Assembly (NCBI RefSeq): GCF_001421785.1 | Contig: NZ_LMLB01000017.1 | Coordinates: 40,593-104,592 of the forward strand | Direction of reading: 5' to 3' | Length of the DNA stretch: 64,000 nucleotides | Origin: Sphingomonas sp. Leaf33 | GTDB taxonomy: Bacteria; Pseudomonadota; Alphaproteobacteria; Sphingomonadales; Sphingomonadaceae | In this document: positions 1 through 7,501 of the stretch, in pieces | Layout: every line of letters starts with the position of its first letter | Numbering within the stretch: position 1 is the stretch's first letter | The notes under the pieces: model-generated | What the model saw: only the letters and a program-made list of their open reading frames with translations | Told to the model about the DNA's origin: nothing | Databases searched by the model: none | Position numbers and translations under genes: made by a program

Positions 1-6
1 CTCCGC

Positions 7-519
7 TCACCGACCCGCCACAATATCCGCGTCGAGGCCTTCGCCGCCTTCGGCTCCATCCTTGCCGAGCGATTTCAGCGAAAAGCCGCCCGGTGCCGGT
101 GCCACATAAATGTAGTCGCGACCCCAGGCGTCCTTGGGCGCTTCGCCGACATAGCCCTCGGGGTTCCAGTTGCTCGGGACCGGCGGAGTCGTCGGTTTCT
201 CCGCCAGTGCCTTCAGTCCCTGTGCGGTCGTCGGATAGTCGCCGTTGTCGAGCCGGTACATCTTCAGCGCTGCGCCGATCGTGCGCATATCGGTCGTCGT
301 CGTCGTGACGCGCGCCTGGTCTGGGCGGCTCAGGATGCCGGTGCTGACGATCATCCCGGCGATGACGGCGATGATGACCAGCACGACGATCATCTCGACC
401 AGCGTCACGCCCGCTTCGCCGGCAGGCACGGATACGTCGTTCGCCGGCTTGCGGGCACGGCTCCACGCTGCCACGGTGTCACGAAACTGTCGGAAAAGAA
501 TGCGCATTCGCTCGCCCAT
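7..519 (-). CDS. gspG: Type II secretion major pseudopilin GspG
   Basis: Major subunit of the periplasmic T2SS pseudopilus. The prepilin peptidase site is visible as EAG followed by VTLVEM, with Glu at +5 and a hydrophobic helix after it. The C-terminal half has the family signatures: MYRLDNGDYPTT, a YVGEAPKDAWGRDY segment, and a Gly/Asp-rich calcium-site end. The frame is open further upstream, but homology starts at the leader. ATG at 519 gives 170 residues. ATG at 507 (MRILF) is a good alternative because GGGCGAG precedes it. The gene is divergent from gspL and its ATG at 519 overlaps the gspL ATG. gspH and gspI would be expected beyond the left edge. Confidence 0.93.
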   Translation of the reverse strand: MGERMRILFRQFRDTVAAWSRARKPANDVSVPAGEAGVTLVEMIVVLVIIAVIAGMIVSTGILSRPDQARVTTTTTDMRTIGAALKMYRLDNGDYPTTAQGLKALAEKPTTPPVPSNWNPEGYVGEAPKDAWGRDYIYVAPAPGGFSLKSLGKDGAEGGEGLDADIVAGR

Positions 520-1645
520 GATAACCACGCGTGACACCCATGTTACAGTCGAACCGGCCCGGCACGCCAGCCTCGACGCGTCGGGACCCGCTGGCGTCTG
601 GACGCTGACCGGGGAGGCGCTGGTCGCGGCGGACGGCGATGGGCCCGCTACCGTACTCGTGCCGGGCGAGGCGGTGCGGCTGCTCGGCGTCGACCTGCCG
701 CTGCCGACGCGCGCGAAGCGGCTGGCGGCGCTGCCGTTCGCGGTCGAGGATCTGATCGCGGAGCCGATCGACAGCGTGCACCTGGCGCTGGGCATCGAGC
801 TGAGCCCGAGGCGCTTTCTGGTCGGCGTCGTCCGTCACGACCGGATGGCCGAATGGATCGCGCGCATCGAAGCGGAAGGGCTGGGCCATGCCGCGCTGGT
901 TCCGAACGCGCTTGCGCTGCCGCCGCCCGCGACAGGCGAATGGGCGGTCGAACTGGGCGAGACGCGGGCGCTGGTCCGCGCCGGCGACGGCACCGGCTTC
1001 GCCATCCCCGCACCGTTGCTGCGCACCGCGTGGGAGGCGGCGGGGAAGCCGCGGACCATCGCGTACGGCACCGCGCTTCCGGCCGACATGGCGGACAGCG
1101 CCGATGTGCTGGCACTCGACCCCCTTGCGCGGCGGCTGCTCGCGCCCGCGCTCGATCTGCGGCAGGGCCTTTATGCGGTGCGGCGGACAGGGACGGGATT
1201 CTGGCGCAGGATGGCGACGGTCGCCGTTCTCGGCCTGCTCGCGCATGTCGTGATCGCCGCGCTCGACACGGTGGCGCTGCGCGGGATCGCGGATGCGCGG
1301 GCGGCGGAAACGCGCGACCTGATCGCGGCGAAAGCGCCGGGCACCACGTTGCCCGAGGATGGGCTGGCCAGTGCGGTCGCCGACCTGTTGCCGCGCCCCG
1401 GTGCCGGGGGCGGGGCCAACCCGTTCCTGGGTGCCGCCGCGCGGCTGTCGGGCGCGCTCGCGCCGCTCGGGGCCGACCTGTCGGTGCGGACGATGCGGAC
1501 CGAGGGCATGTCGCTGATCGTCGATCTCGACAGCACCGACCCCGGCTTTGCCGGCCGCGTCCGCACTGCTCTGTCGAGCGGCGGGATCGACGCTGCGGTC
1601 GCGCCGATCGATGGCGGCGTGCGCATCACGAGTCCGCTGGCATGA
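518..1645 (+). CDS. gspL: Type II secretion inner-membrane platform protein GspL
   Basis: GspL links the cytoplasmic ATPase GspE to the inner-membrane platform. The N-terminal part is the actin-like cytoplasmic domain (LPLPTRAKRLAALPFAVED). A single membrane helix lies near residue 230 (VAVLGLLAHVVIAALD), and the C-terminal ferredoxin-like periplasmic domain ends in VRITSPLA. ATG at 518 gives 375 residues. The frame stays open upstream over gspG, which I treat as antisense shadow. The stop overlaps the gspM start (ATGA), so L-M-E are translationally coupled. The start is uncertain because no strong ribosome-binding site precedes it. Confidence 0.88.
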   Translation: MITTRDTHVTVEPARHASLDASGPAGVWTLTGEALVAADGDGPATVLVPGEAVRLLGVDLPLPTRAKRLAALPFAVEDLIAEPIDSVHLALGIELSPRRFLVGVVRHDRMAEWIARIEAEGLGHAALVPNALALPPPATGEWAVELGETRALVRAGDGTGFAIPAPLLRTAWEAAGKPRTIAYGTALPADMADSADVLALDPLARRLLAPALDLRQGLYAVRRTGTGFWRRMATVAVLGLLAHVVIAALDTVALRGIADARAAETRDLIAAKAPGTTLPEDGLASAVADLLPRPGAGGGANPFLGAAARLSGALAPLGADLSVRTMRTEGMSLIVDLDSTDPGFAGRVRTALSSGGIDAAVAPIDGGVRITSPLA

Positions 1646-2136
1646 GGCTGATCCGCATCGTCGAACACCCGACCGTCGAGCGTATGCGCGTATGGTGGAT
1701 CGGCCTGACCCCGCGCGAACGCGTGCTGGTCGGCGCGCTCGGCGTGTTGCTGACCATCGCGATCCTGGTCTTCGGCGTCGTGAAGCCGATCCAGGCGAGC
1801 CGCGCCGAGTCGTTCGCTGATATCCGCACGTACGAGACGCTGATGGCGCGCGTGCACGCCGCGCCTGCGCTTGGTCCCCAGGCGACCGGCCCGCAACAGC
1901 GCACCGGCACCGCGGCGGAGATCGTCACCCAGTCCGCCGCCGCCTTCGGTCTGCAGGTGCAGGTGGAGGCGACCCCGACCGGCGTCCGGGCGACCGTTGC
2001 GGATGCGCCGTACGATGCGGTGGTCAACTGGATGGCGGACATCGCGCGCACCTCGACGCTCGCCGCTACCCGCGTAGACATTCAGAAGCGGCCGACTCCG
2101 GCGCGCGTCTTTGCGCAGATCGAGTATCGCGGATGA
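1642..2136 (+). CDS. gspM: Type II secretion protein GspM
   Basis: Small inner-membrane T2SS protein that pairs with GspL. The 164 residues start MRLIRIVEHPTVERMRVWW. They have the conserved LTPRERVLVGALG segment just before one membrane helix (VLLTIAILVFGVV), then a short periplasmic ferredoxin-like domain. Both ends overlap neighbours by 4 bp (ATGA): the start with gspL, the stop with gspE. Length, topology and position all fit GspM. A much longer frame running through gspL is a high-GC artefact. Confidence 0.9.
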   Translation: MRLIRIVEHPTVERMRVWWIGLTPRERVLVGALGVLLTIAILVFGVVKPIQASRAESFADIRTYETLMARVHAAPALGPQATGPQQRTGTAAEIVTQSAAAFGLQVQVEATPTGVRATVADAPYDAVVNWMADIARTSTLAATRVDIQKRPTPARVFAQIEYRG

Positions 2137-3611
2137 CCGACACGCTGATCGTTGATACGATCGCCCCGCCTGCGCTGTTGCCCTACGGCTTCGCGCGCAA
2201 GGGCGGGGTGCTGCTGCGCGGGGGCGAATGCCTCCACCGCGCGGACGCCGCGCTCGATGCGTTGCTGGAGGTGCAGCGATTGCACCCGGCGGTCGCGTTT
2301 GCCGCGGTCAGCGACGAGGTCTTCGACGCCGCCCTGTCGGCCACCTATGGGCAGGGTGCGGCGCAGGCCGCCGAGTTCGAGATGGACGCGACCGATCTCG
2401 CCGCGCTTGCCGATTCGGTCGGTCCGATCGACGATCTGCTCGATTCGAACGATGATTCGCCGGTCATTCGCCTCATCAACGCGATCCTGCTGGAGGCGGT
2501 GAAGGAAGGCGCGTCGGACGTCCATGTCGAGACGACCGAGAAACGCCTGGTCGTCCGTTTCCGCATCGACGGCGTGTTGCGCAACGTGGTCGAACCGCAA
2601 CGCGCGCTGGCGCCGCTCCTCGTCAGCCGCATCAAGGTGATGGCGAAGCTGGACATCGCCGAGAAGCGCGTGCCGCAGGACGGCCGCGTGACCCTCAGGA
2701 TCGGCGGACACGATGTCGATGCGCGCGTGTCGACGATCCCGACCCAGCATGGCGAGCGCGTGGTGATGCGCCTGCTGGAAAAGGGCTCGCTGCGTCTCGA
2801 TCTCGCCGGCCTGGGCATGAGCGCGCGCGACGTCGACACCGTCCGCCGTTTGCTCGATCGGCCGCACGGGATGCTGCTGGTGACGGGGCCGACGGGCTCG
2901 GGCAAGACGACGACGCTCTACGCCGCGCTCAGCCGCCTCAACGACCGCAAGCGCAACGTCATGACGGTCGAGGACCCGATCGAGTATGAACTCGCCGGCG
3001 TAGCGCAGACGCAGGTCAACCCGCGCACCGACATGACGTTCGCGCGGGGGCTGCGCGCCATCCTGCGCCAGGACCCCGATGTCATCATGGTCGGCGAGAT
3101 CCGCGATCACGAGACGGCGGAGGTCGCGGTACGGTCGGCGATGACCGGGCATTTCGTGCTGTCGACGCTCCACACCAACAGCGCGGTCGGATCGATCACG
3201 CGGCTGCTTGACATGGGCGTCGAGCGGTATCTGCTGGCCCCCATGCTGGTCGGGCTGGCGGCACAGCGGCTGGTGCGGCGGCTGTGCCCGGATTGCCGCC
3301 AGCAGGACGTCGCGACCGACGCCGATGCCGCGATGCTGGGCGGTGGATTGCAGGCGGGTGATCCGGTGTGGCGCGCGGTCGGGTGCGAGGCGTGCCACGG
3401 CGATGGCTATCGCGGGCGCGACGGCCTGTACGAAGTGATCGCGGTCGATGCCGAGTTGCAGGGACTGATCCACGACGGCGCCAGCGAAGCGGCACTGGAA
3501 AAGGCGGCACGGGCGAAGAATCCGTCGCTGCTCGACGACGGCGTCGTCAAGGTGAAGGCGGGCATGACCACGGTCGAGGAAGTCGCCCGCGTGACGCGGG
3601 ACGAAGGGTGA
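2133..3611 (+). CDS. gspE: Type II secretion ATPase GspE
   Basis: Cytoplasmic hexameric ATPase that drives pseudopilus assembly. Of 492 residues, the first 110 or so form the divergent N-domain that contacts GspL. Then come the N2E region (ASDVHVE), Walker A GPTGSGKTT, the Asp box (MTVEDPIEYEL), Walker B (DPDVIMVGEIRDHETAE) and the His box (TGHFVLSTLHTN). The tetracysteine zinc motif is present as CPDC and CEAC spaced by about 40 residues, typical of GspE as opposed to PilT. The start overlaps the gspM stop. It is followed by a palindromic repeat and then gspF. Confidence 0.97.
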   Translation: MTDTLIVDTIAPPALLPYGFARKGGVLLRGGECLHRADAALDALLEVQRLHPAVAFAAVSDEVFDAALSATYGQGAAQAAEFEMDATDLAALADSVGPIDDLLDSNDDSPVIRLINAILLEAVKEGASDVHVETTEKRLVVRFRIDGVLRNVVEPQRALAPLLVSRIKVMAKLDIAEKRVPQDGRVTLRIGGHDVDARVSTIPTQHGERVVMRLLEKGSLRLDLAGLGMSARDVDTVRRLLDRPHGMLLVTGPTGSGKTTTLYAALSRLNDRKRNVMTVEDPIEYELAGVAQTQVNPRTDMTFARGLRAILRQDPDVIMVGEIRDHETAEVAVRSAMTGHFVLSTLHTNSAVGSITRLLDMGVERYLLAPMLVGLAAQRLVRRLCPDCRQQDVATDADAAMLGGGLQAGDPVWRAVGCEACHGDGYRGRDGLYEVIAVDAELQGLIHDGASEAALEKAARAKNPSLLDDGVVKVKAGMTTVEEVARVTRDEG

Positions 3612-3625
3612 TGGGGGGCGCACAG

Positions 3626-3751
3626 ATCCTCCCCGGCACGGGGAGGGGGACCATGCGCAGCATGGTGGAGGGGGTCCTCCGCGAGGGATGTCGCCTGTGG
3701 CGCGCTCCCTCCACCGCCTTCGCTGGTCCCCCTCCCCGTGCCGGGGAGGAT
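3626..3751. repeat. Palindromic repeat, family A copy 1 (gspE-gspF gap)
   Basis: Intergenic hairpin element. Positions 3626-3653 and 3724-3751 are perfect inverted 28-bp arms built on ATCCTCCCCGGCACGGGGAG. The interior (ATGCGCAGCATGGTGGAGGG and partner) is also partly self-complementary. Related copies lie at 4984-5117 and 10344-10474, with a half-copy at 12165-12194. The right arm contains the purine-rich stretch used as the ribosome-binding site of gspF. Confidence 0.93.
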
Positions 3752-3756
3752 TTTTA

Positions 3757-4980
3757 GTGCCCGCCTATGCCTATCGCGCAGCCGATCGCTCCGGCGCGAC
3801 CCGCAAGGGTGTCATCGAAGCCTCCTCAGCGCCCGCCGCCCGCGCGATGTTGCGCGATCAGGCGTTGCTGCCGCTCGCGGTCGAGCCCGCCGGGGTCAGG
3901 CCGGCGGCGACGGGCAGCATCAGCCTGCCAAGCTTCCGCCGCGGGGTCAGTTCGAGGCAACTCGCGACGCTCACCCGCCAGCTGGCGACGCTCATCGGTT
4001 CCGAAATCCCGGTCGAGGAAGCGCTGCGGCTGGTCGCGCAGCAATCCGAGGCGAAACAGGTCAGCGCGCTGCTGCTCGACGTGCGCGGCAGCATCCTCGA
4101 CGGGCGCAGCTTTGCCGCGGCGCTGGGCAACCACCCGAAGGCATTCCCCGAATTCTATCGCGCCTCGGTCGCGGCGGGCGAGAATAGCGGGCGGTTGACG
4201 CATGTCCTCAGCCACCTCGCCCAATTCGTCGAAACGCGCCAGGCGAACGGACAGAAGCTGCAACTGGCGTTGATCTATCCCGCGCTGCTCGCGACCGTGT
4301 CCGTCGGCATCATCGTGCTGCTGATGATCTACATCGTTCCCGACATCGTCCGTGTGTTCGTGTCGCGCGGGGCGGAGTTGCCGTTCCTCACCCGCGCGCT
4401 GATCGCGGTGTCGGCGTTCCTGCAGAACTGGGGCCTCGTCCTGCTGCTCGCGCTGGTCGGGGCGGGGCTGGTCGCCGGTCGGTGGCTGCGCGTACCGGCC
4501 AACCGCCTGAAGCTCGACCGGACGTTCGCCGAGCGCCGTCCGTTCAAGCGTTTCAGCCGCCAGCACAATGCCGCGCGGTTCGCCGGCAGCCTCGCGACGC
4601 TGGTCGAAAGCGCGGTGCCGCTGGTCGAGGCGCTTCAGGCCGCCGCCGCGGTCACGCCCAACCGCTACATCCGTGAGCGTGCACTGACCGTCGCCGCGCG
4701 GGTGCGCGAAGGCCTGTCGCTGCGCGCCGCTATGGCGGAAGCCGCGGTCTTCCCGTCGATGCTGACCGCGCTGGTCGCGAGCGGCGAAAGCTCGGGCAAA
4801 CTCGCCCCCGCGCTCGGCCGCGCGTCGAGCGAACTCGATCGCGAACTGGATGCGCTGGCGGCAACGCTGGTCGCGCTGGTCGAGCCGATGGTGCTGCTGC
4901 TGATGGGCGGGATGGTGCTGATGATGGTGCTGGCGATCCTGCTGCCGATCATCAACCTGAACAATCTGGTGTCGCTTTAG
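3757..4980 (+). CDS. gspF: Type II secretion inner-membrane platform protein GspF
   Basis: Polytopic platform protein of the T2SS. 407 residues from a GTG start. The GspF N-terminus reads PAYAYRAADRSGATRKGVIEA. The two repeated GspF domains are at about 65-190 (LATLTRQLATLIGSEIPVEEAL) and 270-395 (ARFAGSLATLVESAVPLVEAL). Three hydrophobic segments include one near the C-terminus (VLLLMGGMVLMMVLAILLPI). The GTG at 3757 is chosen because homology begins there and GGGGAGGA ends 6 bases upstream. That ribosome-binding site lies in the right arm of repeat copy A1. An upstream ATG at 3688 would translate the repeat and is unlikely. Confidence 0.93.
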   Translation: MPAYAYRAADRSGATRKGVIEASSAPAARAMLRDQALLPLAVEPAGVRPAATGSISLPSFRRGVSSRQLATLTRQLATLIGSEIPVEEALRLVAQQSEAKQVSALLLDVRGSILDGRSFAAALGNHPKAFPEFYRASVAAGENSGRLTHVLSHLAQFVETRQANGQKLQLALIYPALLATVSVGIIVLLMIYIVPDIVRVFVSRGAELPFLTRALIAVSAFLQNWGLVLLLALVGAGLVAGRWLRVPANRLKLDRTFAERRPFKRFSRQHNAARFAGSLATLVESAVPLVEALQAAAAVTPNRYIRERALTVAARVREGLSLRAAMAEAAVFPSMLTALVASGESSGKLAPALGRASSELDRELDALAATLVALVEPMVLLLMGGMVLMMVLAILLPIINLNNLVSL

Positions 4981-4983
4981 AAA

Positions 4984-5117
4984 ATCCTCCCCGGCACGGG
5001 GAGGGGGACCAGCCGCAGGCTGGTGGAGGGGGTGGGCCGCAGCCGATTCGCTCGCGGAGGGTCCCCTCCACCACGCCGCTGCGCGTCGCGGTCCCCCTCC
5101 CCGCGAGCGGGGAGGAC
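4984..5117. repeat. Palindromic repeat, family A copy 2 (gspF-gspN gap)
   Basis: Second copy of the CCTCCCCGGCACGGGGAGG hairpin. The left part (4984-5010) matches copy A1 base for base. The right part (about 5090-5117) is diverged (CCCTCCCCGCGAGCGGGGAGG). It fills the gap between the convergent ends of gspF and gspN, where it could act as a bidirectional transcription barrier. That role is inferred; there is no T-tract. Confidence 0.9.
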
Positions 5118-5119
5118 CT

Positions 5120-5896
5120 TTAGATTTTCCCTTTCAAACTCCCGCCCGGCGGCAGCCCCACGAACGGCAACACCGCCGCGCCTTCGGGCGTCAGCTGGAC
5201 CTCGACCGTGCCATCCCCGCCGAGCACCATCGTCAGTAACGTCCGCCGCCGCTGCGTCGCGGGCGCAAGTCGAAGCGTCGATCGATTGCCGACATGGTCT
5301 GCGGTCAGCACCAGTGCGGGCACCGGCGTGGCGACGCCGCCCGCCTTTGGCCGGCAACTGCCCGGATCGGTCAGCATCTGCCCCGCGATCATCTGCCCAT
5401 CGCCGCCCAGCTTGGCCCTCGGAAAATCGAGCTGCAGCGTCATATCGCAGACGAACGGCAGGTCGGGCTGGATCGCCTGGAGGAGCGTCCCGTCGCCCGA
5501 CCCGGTCATCGCATCGACAGTGGTCGCGGCCGGGCCGATCAGCGCGCGACCGCCGAGATTGGTCGCCGCGCCCTTCGCGCTCCAGTCGACGGCGAACGCC
5601 AGGCTGACGAGGCTGCGCAAGGGCGCCCAGTTCCACGCCAGCACGCTGCCACCGGCAAGGCCCACCTCGCCGTTCCATACCGTACCCCCGATGCCGGTTC
5701 GCCACGCACCGCGATCGACGATCGCACCCGCCGGGATCGTCGCGACCATGGCGACCGCGTAAGCGGCTATCCCGAGCGCGGTGAAGCGGATAAGACGGCG
5801 GCGCGCGGCAAGGCGCGGGATATCGGAGGGTATTGGTGAACCGTCGGGACGCTCTGAAGCTTCTGCGATCCGGCCTCGTCGTATCAGCGGCGTCAT
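5120..5896 (-). CDS. gspN: Type II secretion protein GspN
   Basis: GspN is an accessory T2SS inner-membrane/periplasmic protein. The N-terminal membrane helix is FTALGIAAYAVAMVATIPAGAIV. The GspN-like beta-rich periplasmic part follows (GIGGTVWNGEVGLAGG, then a late LTPEGAAVLPFVGLPPGGSLKGKI). 258 residues if ATG at 5896 is used. No ATG, GTG or TTG occurs between that ATG and the membrane helix, so the gene start overlaps the divergent gene beginning at 5836 by about 60 bp. Convergent with gspF across repeat A2. Confidence 0.8.
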   Translation of the reverse strand: MTPLIRRGRIAEASERPDGSPIPSDIPRLAARRRLIRFTALGIAAYAVAMVATIPAGAIVDRGAWRTGIGGTVWNGEVGLAGGSVLAWNWAPLRSLVSLAFAVDWSAKGAATNLGGRALIGPAATTVDAMTGSGDGTLLQAIQPDLPFVCDMTLQLDFPRAKLGGDGQMIAGQMLTDPGSCRPKAGGVATPVPALVLTADHVGNRSTLRLAPATQRRRTLLTMVLGGDGTVEVQLTPEGAAVLPFVGLPPGGSLKGKI

Positions 5897-6873
5897 CGGT
5901 AACCCCTTCGTGGGCCGCGAAGAAACTCGACAAGCGGCCCGTCGCGCTGTTGCTGCCGTTGACCGGCGAGCGCAGCGCGCTGGGGCTTAGCATGAGCCGT
6001 GCGGCGATGCTTGCCGAAACCGATGCGAAACTGATGTTCGCGCTCGACACTGCGGGCACCGCAGGCGGCGCCAGCGCGGCGGCGGCGCAGGCATTGAAGC
6101 GCGGCGCGGCAATGATCCTGGGGCCGCTGACGTCGTGGGAAGCGACCGCCGCCGCGACCGCGGTGGCCGGCCGGGTGCCGGTCATCGCCTTTACCAACAA
6201 TGCCGCGGCGCAAGCGTCGGGGGCCTATGTCTTCGGCCTTACGCCCACCCAGACGACGACTGCGGTGCTGCGCTACGCCCGTTCGCGCGGGGTGCGGCGG
6301 GTGACCGTCGTCGGCGATGGCAGCCAGTGGAGCAACGCCGCGTCCGAAGCCGCTGTGAAGGCGCAGGGCGACCTCGGCCTCGACATCCGCGCCATCGCGG
6401 TGACCGCGGGCCAGCCGCTGCCGGCCGCAGGCGAGGCGCCCGATGCGGTGCTGATCCCCGGCAGTGGCGATGCGGTGCTGGCGGCGGCGCGCGGGTTGAA
6501 GGACACGGGCGTGCAACTGCTCGGTACCGTGCAGGCGCTCGACAACCGGCCCTCGGCTTTGGCCGCGCTGGAGGGCGCGTGGATCGCCGCGCCCGATCCC
6601 GCGGCGTTCGGCAGCTTCTCCGCCGAATATGAGGCGCGTATCGGCGGCTCCGCCGGCGCGATCACGGCGCTGGCGTATGACGCAGCCAAGATCGCGAAGA
6701 CCTTGCGGAACGCCAACACGCTCAGCCGCGAGGGGCTGCTAGCGGGTGACGGCTTCCCCTGCGTGACCGGCACCGTCCGCTTCCGCGCCGACGGCAGTTG
6801 CTCGCGTGATCTTGCGATTCTGCTTGCCGGCACCGACGGATACCGGAGCGTCGCGACCAGCCGGGGGGCGTGA
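5836..6873 (+). CDS. Periplasmic-binding-fold protein, penicillin-binding protein activator-like (LpoA/LppC type)
   Basis: Exported protein with the type-1 periplasmic binding fold. A twin-arginine-like N-terminus (NRRDALKLLRSGLVVSAASS) is followed by RPVALLLPLTGERSALGLSM, the typical first strand of the LppC/YraM group. Then come GPLTSWEA and VPVIAFTNN ligand-binding segments. GTG at 5836 is preferred because CGGAGGG ends 5 bases upstream; TTG at 5833 is an alternative. 345 residues, with no lipobox Cys near the N-terminus. It sits inside the T2SS operon, divergent from gspN and 1 bp before gspJ. Its role here is unknown: either a cell-wall activator, or a ligand-binding protein for passage of the secreton through peptidoglycan. 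Confidence 0.75.
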   Translation: MNRRDALKLLRSGLVVSAASSVTPSWAAKKLDKRPVALLLPLTGERSALGLSMSRAAMLAETDAKLMFALDTAGTAGGASAAAAQALKRGAAMILGPLTSWEATAAATAVAGRVPVIAFTNNAAAQASGAYVFGLTPTQTTTAVLRYARSRGVRRVTVVGDGSQWSNAASEAAVKAQGDLGLDIRAIAVTAGQPLPAAGEAPDAVLIPGSGDAVLAAARGLKDTGVQLLGTVQALDNRPSALAALEGAWIAAPDPAAFGSFSAEYEARIGGSAGAITALAYDAAKIAKTLRNANTLSREGLLAGDGFPCVTGTVRFRADGSCSRDLAILLAGTDGYRSVATSRGA

Positions 6874-6874
6874 G

Positions 6875-7501
6875 GTGATTTGCCCCCCGTCATTTCCGCG
6901 CAGGCGGGAATCCATCTCCCGCTCGCGCGCGGCGAACGGTCCGGGAGATGGGGCCGCCTCTGCGCGGGGACGACAGGACGCGGGCAACGACGCCGGCTTC
7001 ACCTTGATCGAGCTGTTGATCTCGCTGCTGTTGTTCGCACTGATCGCGGTGGCGGGCGTCGCGCTGGTCGATAGCGTGCTGGGCGTACAGGGCCGCACGT
7101 CGGCCCGGCTCGATCGCTTGAGCGCGCTGCAACGTGCGGTGCTGGTCGTCACCGGCGACCTCGAACAGGTCGCCGGTGGGAATGTCGCAGGCGGCGGCCC
7201 TGCGATCAGCTTCCGCCGCGCCGCCCCCGGCGTCGGCGGGGTGCCGATTACGGTCCGCTATGCGCTCGATCGCGGCGTCCTGGTGCGCGATGCGGGCAAT
7301 GGCGCGCAAGCGTTGCTCGGCGGCGTGTCGGGGGTGCGCTGGCGCTTTGCCGAGCGGGGCAATTGGCTGGAACGCTGGCCGGCGAGCGACCCCAAGGCGT
7401 GGCCCGGTGCGATCGAGCTGGAAGTCACGCTGGCCGGCACCCCGTCGGGCACTATCCGCCGCGTCGTCGCACTGCCGGCGCGTGCCAAGGACGTGACGTG
7501 A
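6875..7501 (+). CDS. gspJ: Type II secretion minor pseudopilin GspJ (repeat-derived leader)
   Basis: Minor pseudopilin of the pilus tip. The cleavage site is NDAG before FTLIELL with Glu at +5, then a hydrophobic helix and a GspJ-type C-domain (GVRWRFAERGNWLERWP). The only usable in-frame start after the previous stop is GTG at 6875. It gives a 41-residue leader, far longer than usual, encoded by a family C hairpin repeat (6889-6974); SFPRRRESI is the usual translation of that repeat. No in-frame ATG, GTG or TTG lies between the repeat and the cleavage site. The stop overlaps the gspK start (TGATG). Confidence 0.88.
   Translation: MICPPSFPRRRESISRSRAANGPGDGAASARGRQDAGNDAGFTLIELLISLLLFALIAVAGVALVDSVLGVQGRTSARLDRLSALQRAVLVVTGDLEQVAGGNVAGGGPAISFRRAAPGVGGVPITVRYALDRGVLVRDAGNGAQALLGGVSGVRWRFAERGNWLERWPASDPKAWPGAIELEVTLAGTPSGTIRRVVALPARAKDVT
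6889..6974. repeat. Palindromic repeat, family C copy 1, inside gspJ
   Basis: Imperfect inverted repeat. 6889-6921 (starting GTCATTTCCGCGCAGGCGGG) pairs with 6942-6974, whose complement starts GTCGTCCCCGCGCAGAGGCG. Both arms meet at CCATCTCCCG. It belongs to the same family as 15537-15631. It lies wholly within the translated leader of gspJ. Confidence 0.88.
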
